Assembly: GCF_002432125.1 (NCBI RefSeq)
Contig: NZ_DJFS01000078.1
Location: 1-64,000 of the forward strand
Reading direction: 5' to 3'
Origin: Brevundimonas sp. UBA5866
GTDB lineage: Bacteria > Pseudomonadota > Alphaproteobacteria > Caulobacterales > Caulobacteraceae
Length of the DNA stretch: 64,000 nucleotides
This document shows positions 44,655 to 53,740 of the stretch, piece by piece. The notes under the pieces are model-generated. The model ran no database searches. It saw only the letters and a program-made list of their open reading frames with translations, and was not told the DNA's origin. Position 1 is the stretch's first letter, and the number at the start of each line of letters is the position of its first letter. Position numbers and translations under genes: made by a program.

Positions 44655-45764
44655 TCAATCACAGAGGCGCGCCGCCACGACCTCACCGATCGCCATCGAA
44701 CTGGTCAGGCCCGGACTTTCGATCCCGAAAAGAGCCATCAGCCCCTCAAGGCCGTGTGCCTCTTGCCCATGAAGCTGGAAGTCCGGTTGGGCCTGGCCCG
44801 CACCATGCAGTTTGGGCCGGATGCCCGCATAGTCCGCCGACAGCGCCTCCACGCGCACATTTGGCCAGAAACGGCGGATGTATTCGGCGAACTCCTGCGC
44901 CTTGGCCGGATCGACCGAATAGTCCTCGGCCTCCACATAGACCAGATCAGGGCCGAACACGCCCTGCCCGCCCAGATCCTTGCGGTAATGGGTGCCCAGC
45001 GCCCCCGGAATGGGCGGCGGATAGATCAGGCGGTTGAACGGTGCCGGCCCCGAAAGACGGAAATAGACGCCCTTTCCATAATGCCCCTGCGGAATATCGA
45101 CGGCGGGATAGCCCTCGATGGAAGCCGCGACCACCTGTGCCGACAGACCCGCCGCCGTCACCAGCAGACGCGAGGTGACCGTCGTCGCCCCCTCGCCGCC
45201 GACGCGGATCGAGAAGCCGCCGCCGCCCAGCGGTTCGGCCCCTTCGAACGGCGCGGCGGTCACCACCGATCCGCCCGCCGCTTCGATCTCGCCTTCCAAA
45301 GCGGACATATAGCCATGACTATCAAACACGCCGCTCTCGGGTGACAGGATGGCCGAGACGGCGTTCAACTGCGGCTCCAGCGCCCGCGCCTGCGCGCCCG
45401 TCAGCTCTTCCAGACCCTCGACGCCGTTGATGCGCCCCTGCTCCAGAATGGCTTCGATGCGCGGGATTTCGGCATCCTCGGTCGCGACGACCAGCTTGCC
45501 GCATTTCCAGTGATCGACCTTGTGGCTGTCGAGGAAATCGTACAGCAGCCGACGCCCCTCGACGCAGACCTGCGCCTTGAGCGATCCCGTGGGATAGTAG
45601 AGTCCTGCATGGATGACTTCGGAGTTTCGCGACGAAACCCCCTGTCCGATATGCGGTTCCTTTTCAAGAACCAGCACAGTCAGCCCCCGCTTTGACAACG
45701 CCCGTCCGCAGGCCAGCCCCACAGCCCCTGCACCCACCACGGTCGCGTCAAAGTCAAAGGTCAT
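44655..45764 (-). CDS. FAD-dependent oxidoreductase, L-2-hydroxyglutarate oxidase-like
   Basis: 369 residues from the ATG at 45764, which overlaps the stop of the upstream Coq10-like gene by 4 bp (ATGA). The N-terminal FAD motif VVGAGAVGLACGRALSKRG and the motif SSRNSEVIHAGLYYPTGSLKA mark the DAO family branch that includes LhgO and glycerol-3-phosphate-dehydrogenase-like proteins. It oxidises a 2-hydroxy acid, passing electrons to FAD and perhaps quinone. The substrate call is tentative. Confidence 0.8.
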   Translation of the reverse strand: MTFDFDATVVGAGAVGLACGRALSKRGLTVLVLEKEPHIGQGVSSRNSEVIHAGLYYPTGSLKAQVCVEGRRLLYDFLDSHKVDHWKCGKLVVATEDAEIPRIEAILEQGRINGVEGLEELTGAQARALEPQLNAVSAILSPESGVFDSHGYMSALEGEIEAAGGSVVTAAPFEGAEPLGGGGFSIRVGGEGATTVTSRLLVTAAGLSAQVVAASIEGYPAVDIPQGHYGKGVYFRLSGPAPFNRLIYPPPIPGALGTHYRKDLGGQGVFGPDLVYVEAEDYSVDPAKAQEFAEYIRRFWPNVRVEALSADYAGIRPKLHGAGQAQPDFQLHGQEAHGLEGLMALFGIESPGLTSSMAIGEVVAARLCD

Positions 45765-46213
45765 CTCGTACCGTATCTCCGCGCCGCTTCGCTCTCGAAA
45801 CATTCGATGAGCTTGCGCACCGCCAGATCGAAGTTCGCGTGCAGCATCATGTCGAGCATTTTCGATTTGAACGCGAAGTCGATCATGAACTCAAGCCGGG
45901 TGCCGTCTTCGTGAGGGAAGAACTCCCAACGGTTCTTCAGGTGCTTGAACGGCCCGCGCAGCAGGCCGACCTCGACCTTGGGCGCGTTACGGTCATACCG
46001 TACCCAGGTGGCGAACTTCTCGGTCAGAAAAGAAAAGCCGACCCCCGCCTCCGCATCGCGCACAGTCACACCCTCGGCCTCTTCGCGCGCATTCCAGACG
46101 CGCATGGAGGTGATCCACGGCACGAACCGCGGATAGGTCTCGATATCGGCGACCAGTGCTGCAAGCTGATCGGGCGCATAGGGCAATATGCGCGTAAGGC
46201 GATGGACAGCCAT
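45761..46213 (-). CDS. Coq10/RatA-type START-domain protein
   Basis: 150 residues. It opens AVHRLTRILPYAPDQLAALVADIETYPRFVPW, and contains RGPFKHLKNRWEF and an amphipathic last helix: the polyketide cyclase/START fold of Coq10 and RatA. In mitochondria and alphaproteobacteria it binds ubiquinone and supports respiration. The toxin name RatA comes from E. coli and is not implied here. It lies 7 bp downstream of lipA and is coupled to the FAD oxidoreductase, a plausible quinone user. Confidence 0.87.
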   Translation of the reverse strand: MAVHRLTRILPYAPDQLAALVADIETYPRFVPWITSMRVWNAREEAEGVTVRDAEAGVGFSFLTEKFATWVRYDRNAPKVEVGLLRGPFKHLKNRWEFFPHEDGTRLEFMIDFAFKSKMLDMMLHANFDLAVRKLIECFESEAARRYGTR

Positions 46214-46220
46214 TACAATC

Positions 46221-47183
46221 TTAGCGGCGCAGTTGGGCTTCGCGGGCCGCCTTCAGGCGGGCGAAGTCGTCACCCGCGTGGTGCGACGAACGGGTCAGCG
46301 GCGAGGACGATACCATCAGGAAGCCCTTGGCACGGGCAATCGCCTCATAGGCCTTGAACTCTTCGGGCGTGACGAAGCGGTCGATCGGCGCGTGCTTGCG
46401 GGTCGGCTGCAGGTATTGGCCGATGGTGATGAAGTCGACACCCGCCGAGCGCATGTCGTCCATCACCTGCATGACCTCTTCCTTGGTCTCGCCAAGGCCA
46501 ACCATGATGCCAGACTTGGTGAACTGGTTCGGATCGCGCTCCTTGACCATCTGCAACAGGCGCAGGGAATGGAAGTAGCGGGCACCCGGACGGATCTTCA
46601 GATACAGGCGCGGAACGGTTTCGAGGTTGTGGTTGAAGACGTCCGGCTGGGCGTCGATCATCACCTCTGCGGCGCCGTCCTTGCGCAGGAAGTCCGGCGT
46701 CAGAATTTCAATGGTCGTGTTCGGCGCCTGAAGGCGGATCTGGCGCACGACCTCGGCAAAGTGGGCGGCGCCACCGTCCTGAACGTCATCGCGGTCCACC
46801 GAGGTGATGACGACGTGGTTCAGACCCATCTGCTGGACAGCCAGACCGACCTTGGCCGGCTCTTCGGGGTCCAGCGGTTGCGGCAAGCCCGTCTTGACGT
46901 TGCAGAAGGCGCAGGCGCGCGTGCAAGTGTCACCCATGATCATCAAGGTGGCGTGCTTCTGGCTCCAGCACTCGCCGATGTTGGGGCACGCGGCCTCTTC
47001 ACAGACGGTATGCAGACCCTTCTCGCGCACGATCGCCTTGGTGGCGTTGTACTCACCCGAGCCGGGCGCCTTTACGCGCAGCCAGTCGGGTTTGCGCAGC
47101 ACGGGGCTCTCCGGGCGATTCTGCTTTTCCGGATGCCGAAGCTGCGACGGCGACGTCTTGAGGGTGTCGATCAGGGTGACCAT
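46221..47183 (-). CDS. lipA: Lipoyl synthase
   Basis: 320 residues. The auxiliary cluster motif [12 protein letters not shown], the radical-SAM motif CTRACAFC and the C-terminal RSSHHAG serine motif are intact. It inserts two sulfurs into octanoyl-lysine to form lipoyl groups on PdhB, PdhC and related proteins. It leads a lipA - coq10-like - oxidoreductase unit. The gap of 199 bp before the divergent synthetase gene shows no clear motif. Confidence 0.97.
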   Translation of the reverse strand: MVTLIDTLKTSPSQLRHPEKQNRPESPVLRKPDWLRVKAPGSGEYNATKAIVREKGLHTVCEEAACPNIGECWSQKHATLMIMGDTCTRACAFCNVKTGLPQPLDPEEPAKVGLAVQQMGLNHVVITSVDRDDVQDGGAAHFAEVVRQIRLQAPNTTIEILTPDFLRKDGAAEVMIDAQPDVFNHNLETVPRLYLKIRPGARYFHSLRLLQMVKERDPNQFTKSGIMVGLGETKEEVMQVMDDMRSAGVDFITIGQYLQPTRKHAPIDRFVTPEEFKAYEAIARAKGFLMVSSSPLTRSSHHAGDDFARLKAAREAQLRR

Positions 47184-47382
47184 GAGGGGCTATTTCGTCG
47201 TTTGTTGCCCAATAGGCAAGGCAAACCCTGCCTCACCTTGCGTTACGTTGTGCCAAAAAGCGTGAAAAAACGTTGCAATCCTCACGGATCATTTCAGAGT
47301 CTTTCCAAACTGGACCCGCATCTTTAATGAGGTCCGCCCTGATAGACCGTGAGGGCATCCTGCCCTCCGAAGGAGGAACGCC

Positions 47383-48927
47383 TTGCGGCAACCGCTGGAT
47401 CCCAAGCTGTACAACAGCTCGCTTATCGACGCCCTGATCGACGCGCGCGCAAACTACGGCGACAAGGAAATCCTGGAAGATCAGGACCGCAATCCCCTCA
47501 CCTATACCGGTTTGATCCGTGCCGCCTTCGTGCTGGGCCGCAAGATCGCCGGCATGACGGGCAAGGGCGAGCGCGTCGCGATCCTGTTGCCGTCTTCGAT
47601 GGGCACGGTCGTCACCTTCTTTGCCCTGCACGCGCATGGCCGCGTTCCGGTGATGCTGAACTTCACGGCGGGCGAGACCAATGTGAAGGCCGCCATCAAG
47701 GCCTCGGGCGTCCGCAAGGTCCTGACCGCCAAGCGCTTTGTCGAACAGGCCACGCTGGATAACCTTATCGCCGCCATCGAGACCGTCGCCGACGTCGTGT
47801 GGCTGGATGACGTGCGCAAAACCATTGGCCTGAAGGACAAGCTGTACGGCCTGTCGGCGGGTCTGGCCCCCAAGCGTTTTGCCGTCAAAACCAATCCGGA
47901 CGATCCGGGCGTGATCCTGTTTACCTCGGGCAGCTTCGGCAAACCCAAGGGCGTGGTGCTGAGCCAAAAGAACCTGATCGCCAACTCGCGTCAGGTGGAC
48001 GCCCACATCGGTCTGGACAAGGACTGGGTGCTGTTCAACCCGCTGCCGACCTTCCACTGCTTCGGCCTGACGGCGGGGGCCATCCTGCCGCTGCTGCAAG
48101 GCCTGAAGTCATTCCAATACCCGTCGCCGCTGCACGCCAAGCAGATCACCGACCTGCTTCCTCAGGTTAAGGCCACCCTGCTGTTTGCAACCGACACCTT
48201 CCTGAACCAGTACGCCCGTGTGGCTGAACCGGGTGACTTCGCCACGGTGAAGTTCGCCGTCGGCGGTGCCGAGAAGCTCAAGGATGAGACCCGCGCCCTG
48301 TTTGAAAGCAAGTTCGGCAATGTCGAACTGCTGGAAGGCTATGGCGCATCGGAAGCGGCCCCTGTCGTGGCCGTGAACCAGCCGGGCAACAACCACCCGG
48401 GTACGGTTGGCCAGATCCTGCCGGGCCTCGAGTACAAGCTTGAGCCGGTCGAAGGCGTCGATGCCGGTGGCCGCCTGTTCCTCAAGGGCCCGAACATCAT
48501 GTCGGGCTACATCACCAACGGCGACCCGCTGCGCTGGGAGCCGGTCGAGGACGGCTGGCTCGACACTGGCGACATCGTCGATGTGGACGCCGAGGGCTAT
48601 GTCACCATCAAGGGCCGCGCCAAACGCTTTGCCAAGATCGGCGGCGAGATGGTGTCCCTGACCGCCGTTGAAGGTATCGCAGGCAGTGTGTGGCCTGATA
48701 ACCGCCACGCCGTCGTGGCGGTGCCGGACACCCGCAAGGGCGAGAAGCTGATCCTGATCACCGATCGACACGACGCCGAACCGTCGATCCTGAGCGCATG
48801 GGCCCGTGCCAATGGCGCGCCGGAACTGGTGGTTCCCAAGAAGATCATGAAGGTGGACGAGATTCCGGTGCTGGGCACCGGCAAAACCGACTACGTCTCG
48901 CTTCAGAAAATGGCCGAGGCGGCCTGA
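47383..48927 (+). CDS. AMP-dependent acyl-CoA/acyl-ACP synthetase, Aas-like
   Basis: 514 residues from a TTG start with AGGAGG six bases upstream, so the unusual start is well supported. It is an ANL-family adenylating enzyme: P-loop FTSGSFGKPKGVVLS (TSGSFG instead of the common TSGTTG), acceptor motif EGYGASEAAPV and late motif GWLDTGDIVDVDAEGYVTIKGR with the catalytic Lys near the end (GTGKTDY). The pattern is closest to the acyl-ACP synthetase half of Aas, which recycles fatty acids into phospholipids. The acyltransferase half is absent. It is a single gene followed by a terminator. Confidence 0.82.
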   Translation: MRQPLDPKLYNSSLIDALIDARANYGDKEILEDQDRNPLTYTGLIRAAFVLGRKIAGMTGKGERVAILLPSSMGTVVTFFALHAHGRVPVMLNFTAGETNVKAAIKASGVRKVLTAKRFVEQATLDNLIAAIETVADVVWLDDVRKTIGLKDKLYGLSAGLAPKRFAVKTNPDDPGVILFTSGSFGKPKGVVLSQKNLIANSRQVDAHIGLDKDWVLFNPLPTFHCFGLTAGAILPLLQGLKSFQYPSPLHAKQITDLLPQVKATLLFATDTFLNQYARVAEPGDFATVKFAVGGAEKLKDETRALFESKFGNVELLEGYGASEAAPVVAVNQPGNNHPGTVGQILPGLEYKLEPVEGVDAGGRLFLKGPNIMSGYITNGDPLRWEPVEDGWLDTGDIVDVDAEGYVTIKGRAKRFAKIGGEMVSLTAVEGIAGSVWPDNRHAVVAVPDTRKGEKLILITDRHDAEPSILSAWARANGAPELVVPKKIMKVDEIPVLGTGKTDYVSLQKMAEAA

Positions 48928-48940
48928 TAGACTTCAACAA

Positions 48941-48966
48941 AAGGCCGCCCCCGCAAAGGCGGCCTT
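48941..48966 (+). terminator. Terminator after the acyl synthetase gene
   Basis: AAGGCCGCC and GGCGGCCTT pair around an 8-base loop and are followed by CTTTGTT. It stands between the synthetase and doxX genes. Confidence 0.7.
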
Positions 48967-48988
48967 CTTTGTTCGCGGAGCATGTGAG

Positions 48989-49375
48989 ATGGCGAAAGCC
49001 AACATCGACTGGTACGGCATCGCGCTGGGTGCCATGCGTATCGCCTCGGGCCTGCTGCTGGTGCAGCACGGCACGCAGAAGATTTTCGGCTTTCCCGCGC
49101 CCAAGCCCGCGCCGATTGACCTGAATACCCTGATCGGCTGGTCCGGCCCGATCGAGCTGGCGGGCGGTATCCTGCTGATCCTCGGCCTGTTCACGCGGCC
49201 TGTGGCCTTCATCCTGTCGGGCTTCATGGCCGCGGCCTATTTCATAGCCCATGCGCCCAAGGGTCTGTATCCGCTGCTGAACGGCGGCGAACTGGCGGCG
49301 CTTTACTGCTTCACCTTCCTTTTTCTGTCGTTGGCAGGTGCCGGAAGCTTCGCTCTCGACAATCGCCGTCGCTAA
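48989..49375 (+). CDS. DoxX family membrane protein
   Basis: 128 residues with four hydrophobic segments. GALRIASGLLLVQHGTQKIFGFP and IELAGGILLILGLFTRPVAFILSG are the DoxX signature. These inner-membrane proteins are linked to thiol/oxidative stress or quinone metabolism; the exact role is unknown. It has its own ribosome site (GGAG), and a strong terminator follows. Confidence 0.88.
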   Translation: MAKANIDWYGIALGAMRIASGLLLVQHGTQKIFGFPAPKPAPIDLNTLIGWSGPIELAGGILLILGLFTRPVAFILSGFMAAAYFIAHAPKGLYPLLNGGELAALYCFTFLFLSLAGAGSFALDNRRR

Positions 49376-49378
49376 CAA

Positions 49379-49410
49379 AAAAGGTGCGGGCCGCAGGGTC
49401 CGCACCTTTT
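49379..49410. terminator. Terminator between doxX and the dioxygenase gene
   Basis: AAAAGGTGCGG pairs with CCGCACCTTTT around a 10-base loop. A- and T-runs at the two sides let it work in both directions. Confidence 0.85.
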
Positions 49411-49433
49411 CCATTTCTAGGTAGGCCTTCGGA

Positions 49434-50189
49434 TCAGCCGATCCGCACGCCCGTCATGGAAATCGAGCCGCCCACGACCTGATCGTTAAAGAAGGTCAGG
49501 CTTTCGCCCTCGTTCTGCTGGGCCGCGACATAGAGCAGCGGCAGGTAATGCTCGTCGGTCGGAACCGACATCTGCGCATTCTCCGCCAGATCGACCCAGT
49601 TGATCAGCGCCTCATGATCTCCGCGTACGAAGGCGGCCTTTACCGCCTCGTTAAAGTCATTGGCCCAGTCATAGGCCTCGCCGCCCTCGCGCTTCCACGT
49701 ACGAAGGTTGTGAACGAAGTCACCCGATCCGGCGATGATATAGCCCTCGTCACGCAGGGGACGCAGCTTTTTGGCCAGTTCATAGTGACCGCGCGCATCA
49801 AGCTCGCGGTCCAGCGAAAGCTGCACCACCGGAACGTCGGCATCAGGCCAGACGTGGGCCAGAACCGACCATGTGCCGTGGTCCAGACCCCATTGGTCCG
49901 TCATCACCGCGCCGGTCAATTCAGACACGCGCTTGGCCAGTTCGGGCGAGCCGGGTGCCGGATACTGCATGGCGTGCAGTTCGGCCGGAAAACCACCGAA
50001 GTCATGGATGGTCTCCGGCCGCTCCATCGCGGTCACGCCCAGCCCGCGCGTTTCCCAGTGCGCGGACACCATGACCACGCCCTTGGGCTTGGCAAGTGAC
50101 GCTCCCACGGCCTTCCAACCGTCAGCGAACTCTCCCCCCAGAGCGTTCATGGGCGAACCGTGCCCGAAGAAAATGGCAGGCTGGGTCAT
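49434..50189 (-). CDS. DODA-type extradiol dioxygenase (YgiD-like)
   Basis: 251 residues. The family's metal-site histidines lie in FFGHGSPMNAL, VVMVSAHWETRG and SGDFVHNL. The YgiD/4,5-DOPA dioxygenase group uses non-haem iron or zinc to open catechol-type rings. The natural substrate in bacteria is unclear. It starts 5 bp downstream of wrbA on the same strand, so it forms a redox/aromatic-detoxification pair with that quinone reductase. Confidence 0.88.
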   Translation of the reverse strand: MTQPAIFFGHGSPMNALGGEFADGWKAVGASLAKPKGVVMVSAHWETRGLGVTAMERPETIHDFGGFPAELHAMQYPAPGSPELAKRVSELTGAVMTDQWGLDHGTWSVLAHVWPDADVPVVQLSLDRELDARGHYELAKKLRPLRDEGYIIAGSGDFVHNLRTWKREGGEAYDWANDFNEAVKAAFVRGDHEALINWVDLAENAQMSVPTDEHYLPLLYVAAQQNEGESLTFFNDQVVGGSISMTGVRIG

Positions 50190-50194
50190 TGGTC

Positions 50195-50797
50195 TTACCC
50201 GTGCAGTTTCTTCGCGATTTCCGCGATGTGTTTGCCTTGGAAACGTGCGCCGCCCAGATCGATCTCGCTGGGCATACGCGAGCCGTCACCCTTGGTCAGG
50301 GTCGTGGCACCATAGGGCGAACCGCCGACGATCTCGTCCATATTCATCTGATCGGCATAGGCATAAGGCAGGCCGACCACGACCATGCCGTGGTGCAGGA
50401 AGTAGTTGTGCAGGCCGGCAAAGGTCGTTTCCTGACCGCCGTGCTGGGTGGCCGAAGCGGTGAACGCACCACCGACCTTGCCCAGCAGGGCACCCGATGC
50501 CCACAGGCCACCAGTCTGATCGAGGAAGGCGCGCATCTGCGAGGCCGCCGTACCGAAACGGGTGCCCGCGCCGATGATGATGGCGTCATAGTTCGGCAGG
50601 TCCGAAACCTGGGCGATCGGGGCTTCCTGATCCATCTTGTAGTGCGCGGAGATGCAGACCTCTTCCGGAACGGTTTCCGGTACGCGCTTAATATCGACGA
50701 CAGCGCCCTCGACCAAAGCAGCCCCTTCGGCAACGGCCTTGGCCATGGCTTCGATGTGGCCGTAGGTCGAATGATACAGAACGAGAATCTTGGGCAA
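50195..50797 (-). CDS. wrbA: NAD(P)H:quinone oxidoreductase WrbA
   Basis: 200 residues from a TTG at 50797 preceded by GGAG; this gives the typical WrbA start ([19 protein letters not shown]). The FMN site motifs STYGHIEA and [19 protein letters not shown] are present. It reduces quinones in two-electron steps and protects against redox cycling. It is the first gene of a two-gene unit with the dioxygenase. Confidence 0.93.
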   Translation of the reverse strand: MPKILVLYHSTYGHIEAMAKAVAEGAALVEGAVVDIKRVPETVPEEVCISAHYKMDQEAPIAQVSDLPNYDAIIIGAGTRFGTAASQMRAFLDQTGGLWASGALLGKVGGAFTASATQHGGQETTFAGLHNYFLHHGMVVVGLPYAYADQMNMDEIVGGSPYGATTLTKGDGSRMPSEIDLGGARFQGKHIAEIAKKLHG

Positions 50798-50887
50798 CGC
50801 CAACTCCAATACAAAGGGTAATCACGCTTTAGTAACAGCGTCGGTATCGGATTTAGTCTTTACTCAGGATTCTGCAACCGGCAATCG

Positions 50888-51370
50888 TCAAACAATTTTG
50901 GGATTTGCGACTAAAGGACAGACACGGTCATAAAACGCGCTGTCCGCCGGGACGTTCATTCCCCGGGACAGGCGGAAGCGGTGCTCGACCACCATCGCCT
51001 GCTGTTCGATATTCAGCCCGTCCCAGTGGCAGCTGTCACTGACCTCGTAGTGATAGGATGAGGCGCTATCACCCGCCTTCAGCTTGGCGAACAGCAGGTT
51101 CACGCCCCGCTGCGCCTGCCACACATGGACCAGCTCATGCACAAAGGTCGATTGAATGGCCAGCGACGCCAGGGCCATGTCGCTCTCGTAACGAAGCGAT
51201 GGCCAGAGCACCCATTCACGACCGAACCAACGCCCCGGTACAAAGGCCCGTGTAAAGGGCCACGGCGTACGCATGATGCGGACCGTTTCGACCCTGAGGT
51301 CAGACCCGAATACCTCGCGGGCCAGGGCGATTTCGTTTGGTGTCAAACGCCTGACACGCGGCGGTTTCAT
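50888..51370 (-). CDS. Small HExxH metallopeptidase-like protein
   Basis: 160 residues from the ATG at 51370, overlapping the stop of the VanY-like gene (ATGA). It contains one HELVHVWQAQRG motif, a gluzincin-type zinc helix with a basic stretch around it, but no signal peptide. Similar short proteins are annotated as DUF4157-like or Vgr-related. It may be a cytoplasmic or effector-like protease, or an inactive relic. Coupling to a cell-wall peptidase gene suggests a shared process. Confidence 0.7.
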   Translation of the reverse strand: MKPPRVRRLTPNEIALAREVFGSDLRVETVRIMRTPWPFTRAFVPGRWFGREWVLWPSLRYESDMALASLAIQSTFVHELVHVWQAQRGVNLLFAKLKAGDSASSYHYEVSDSCHWDGLNIEQQAMVVEHRFRLSRGMNVPADSAFYDRVCPLVANPKIV

Positions 51371-52257
51371 TGGGCGTAACCCTGGGGCGGGCCGACCCAT
51401 TCCCAGTGCCACGGCTCGAAAGCATAGGGCACAAAGCCGAACCGCTCCGCATTCCTGACCAGCCAGCGATAGGTCGGGGTCTGGCTCATATAGCGGCGGT
51501 TATGGGTGTGGGTGGAATCCACACCATATCCCAGCAGATGGCCGACATAGATATCCAGTGCCGTCCCCGTGCGGTGGGCAGAGCACGAAGCCCGACGCAC
51601 GCCGTCACAGTTGCCGTCACGCGCACAGCGGGCGGCATCCGCCTCCGGCTCGCGGAAAGACGAGAAGATTTGCAGCAGTTCGGGTTGCTGGGCGATTTCG
51701 GGAACCTCCGCCCGCGCCGCCGCCACCATTGCGCGATAGGCCTCCAGAACATCTCGACGGGCCATGCGGGTCATCCGCTCGGCATGCTCTTCGCCGGCCG
51801 TCAGATAGGCCAGCTCGGAAATCGGCGGAGGATTGGGGCATTCGCCGCGAATGCGCGCCAGGATAAAGGGACGACGCTCCTGCCATAGCCCACGGAAAAC
51901 GGTAAAGGTGGCCACATCCAGCTGTCCCGTCGCCGGAACATTGTGCAGGGTCTGGAAAACCGACAGCTTTTCCGCAAAGGCCGGAGAGGATGGATCACAC
52001 CCTGTACCCAGCTCTTTCTGGATCAAGGGCGCATAGGTTTCCCACCCCATCTCCGCAGGGCCGAAAGGGGCCCACTGCATGGCATACAGGTTTATCCCGT
52101 TCGCTTGGGCCGCATCGGTGAACACGCCGGGCTCGCGGTCGCAGATCTCTGCCTGGGGAGCAGATTTCGCAGAGGCGGTATCTACGCCCGCTGCCGCGGC
52201 CAGTCCCAGACCGATCACCGCACCCACGACGGCTCGCCACTTGAATCGCAAAGACAT
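51367..52257 (-). CDS. VanY-like (M15) peptidoglycan carboxypeptidase
   Basis: 296 residues from the ATG at 52257, which begins directly with a signal peptide (FKWRAVVGAVIGLGLAAAAG...ASA); the upstream frame to 52482 overlaps another gene and is rejected. A peptidoglycan-binding-like segment (AEKLSVFQTLHNVPATGQLDVATF) is followed by the M15B active site: CSAHRTGTALDIY (zinc His and Asp) and PWHWEWVGP (Glu/His). It should cleave D-alanyl residues of cell-wall stems in the periplasm. It is translationally coupled to the HExxH gene. Confidence 0.82.
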   Translation of the reverse strand: MSLRFKWRAVVGAVIGLGLAAAAGVDTASAKSAPQAEICDREPGVFTDAAQANGINLYAMQWAPFGPAEMGWETYAPLIQKELGTGCDPSSPAFAEKLSVFQTLHNVPATGQLDVATFTVFRGLWQERRPFILARIRGECPNPPPISELAYLTAGEEHAERMTRMARRDVLEAYRAMVAAARAEVPEIAQQPELLQIFSSFREPEADAARCARDGNCDGVRRASCSAHRTGTALDIYVGHLLGYGVDSTHTHNRRYMSQTPTYRWLVRNAERFGFVPYAFEPWHWEWVGPPQGYAQ

Positions 52258-52387
52258 TTGCTCAAATGGCCCCATCGCGCCCGTAATCGCAACCCCGTTC
52301 AACGAGCCAAAGTCATCAGATCGCTCGCGTCCGGCGCCTGTTCGGGCCATTGTGGAGCCCGTTGAATCACCCTGATGTGCGTGTGCC

Positions 52388-53740
52388 ATGACGACCAGCC
52401 CCCGACGCTCCAACGCCGTACTGGCCGCCTTTTCCGGTCCCTGCCTGCCCTTGGCGGCGTTCGGGGTCGCCCTGCCCGTCACCCTGCCGGAATATTACGC
52501 CACCCATATCGGGCTGGAACTGGGCGTGGTGGCGGCGGTCTTCATGATCGTTCGCCTGATCGACATCGGCTTTGATCCCTTCATCGGCTGGGCGATGGAC
52601 CGCACGCGTACGCCTATGGGTCGCTATCGCCCGTGGATGCTGGCCTCGGCCCCCATTCTGATGGTGGCGGCGCTGATGATGTTCGTCATGGCCAAGCCGG
52701 GGGACGGCCCGCTTTACCTGTTTGGCTGGCTGCTGTTTCTCTACCTCGGCTTCTCGATGGGCACGCTGGGCCAGATGGGCTGGGCCGCCGTTCTGGCCCC
52801 CGAATACAACCAGCGCAGCCGTGTTTATGGCTGGTGGCAGGTGTTCAACATCATCGGCGTCATCCTCATCCTCGTGCTGCCGACCATTGTGGTGCGCGGC
52901 GGGTTCGGCACCTATGCCGACGGGGTGCAGTGGATGGGATGGGGCATCATCATCGCCCTGCCCGTTACCCTCGCCATCGCCTATTTCGCTGCACCCGAGC
53001 CCGACAATGCCCCGCCCAAACCGCATGGCGGTATCAAGACGTGGTTGGGCCTGTTCAAACTGAAGACCGTGCAGAAACTGCTGTTGGCCGATCTGCTGCT
53101 CGGCATTGCGCCCGGCATCACCGGCTCGCTGGTGTTCTTCTTCTTTGGACAGGTGAAGGGCTACGACCACGCTGCGGCATCGATCTTCATGCTGCTTTAT
53201 TTCGTGGCAGGGCTTTTCGGCGCACCTTTCTGGGCGTGGCTGGCTACGCGGATCGGCAAGCACAGGACGCTGGCGGTATCGTCCATCGTGTTCGCCGTCT
53301 TCTATGGCTTTGCCTGTCTGGTACCGGGCGGCAACTTTGCCATCACGGCGGCGGCCATGTTCGTTGCGGGCCTGCCCTATGCGGCGGCGCTGTTCCTGTT
53401 GCGGGCCATGATGGCCGATGCGGGGGATGAGGTCCGTCATGAAACGGGCGAGGATATGACCGGCCTAATGTTCTCCATCCTCGCGGTCACGACGAAGCTG
53501 GGTCACGTCTTTGCTCTGATCCCCTATGCCATCTTGCAGATCGTCGGCTTCAAGCCCACGCAGACGCCCGCCGAAAACGGCGAGTTTGCCATCCTGATGT
53601 TGCAAATCCTGTTTATTGCCGTGCCCGCAGTGCTAATGGCTGCGGCGGCCTTGGCCATGCGGAACTATCCGCTGACGGCCCAGCGCCATGACCAGATACG
53701 CGCCGAACTGGCGCTCAAAGATGCGGAAGCTACCCGATGA
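52388..53740 (+). CDS. MFS transporter, GPH (sugar/cation symporter) type
   Basis: 450 residues with about 12 membrane segments. An Asp in the first loop region (RLIDIGFDPFIGWAMDRTRTPMGRYRPW) is the melibiose-permease/GPH cation-site signature. It imports a sugar, glycoside or related solute with sodium or protons. Its stop overlaps the mazG start (ATGA). That coupling is probably accidental in function. Confidence 0.87.
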   Translation: MTTSPRRSNAVLAAFSGPCLPLAAFGVALPVTLPEYYATHIGLELGVVAAVFMIVRLIDIGFDPFIGWAMDRTRTPMGRYRPWMLASAPILMVAALMMFVMAKPGDGPLYLFGWLLFLYLGFSMGTLGQMGWAAVLAPEYNQRSRVYGWWQVFNIIGVILILVLPTIVVRGGFGTYADGVQWMGWGIIIALPVTLAIAYFAAPEPDNAPPKPHGGIKTWLGLFKLKTVQKLLLADLLLGIAPGITGSLVFFFFGQVKGYDHAAASIFMLLYFVAGLFGAPFWAWLATRIGKHRTLAVSSIVFAVFYGFACLVPGGNFAITAAAMFVAGLPYAAALFLLRAMMADAGDEVRHETGEDMTGLMFSILAVTTKLGHVFALIPYAILQIVGFKPTQTPAENGEFAILMLQILFIAVPAVLMAAAALAMRNYPLTAQRHDQIRAELALKDAEATR

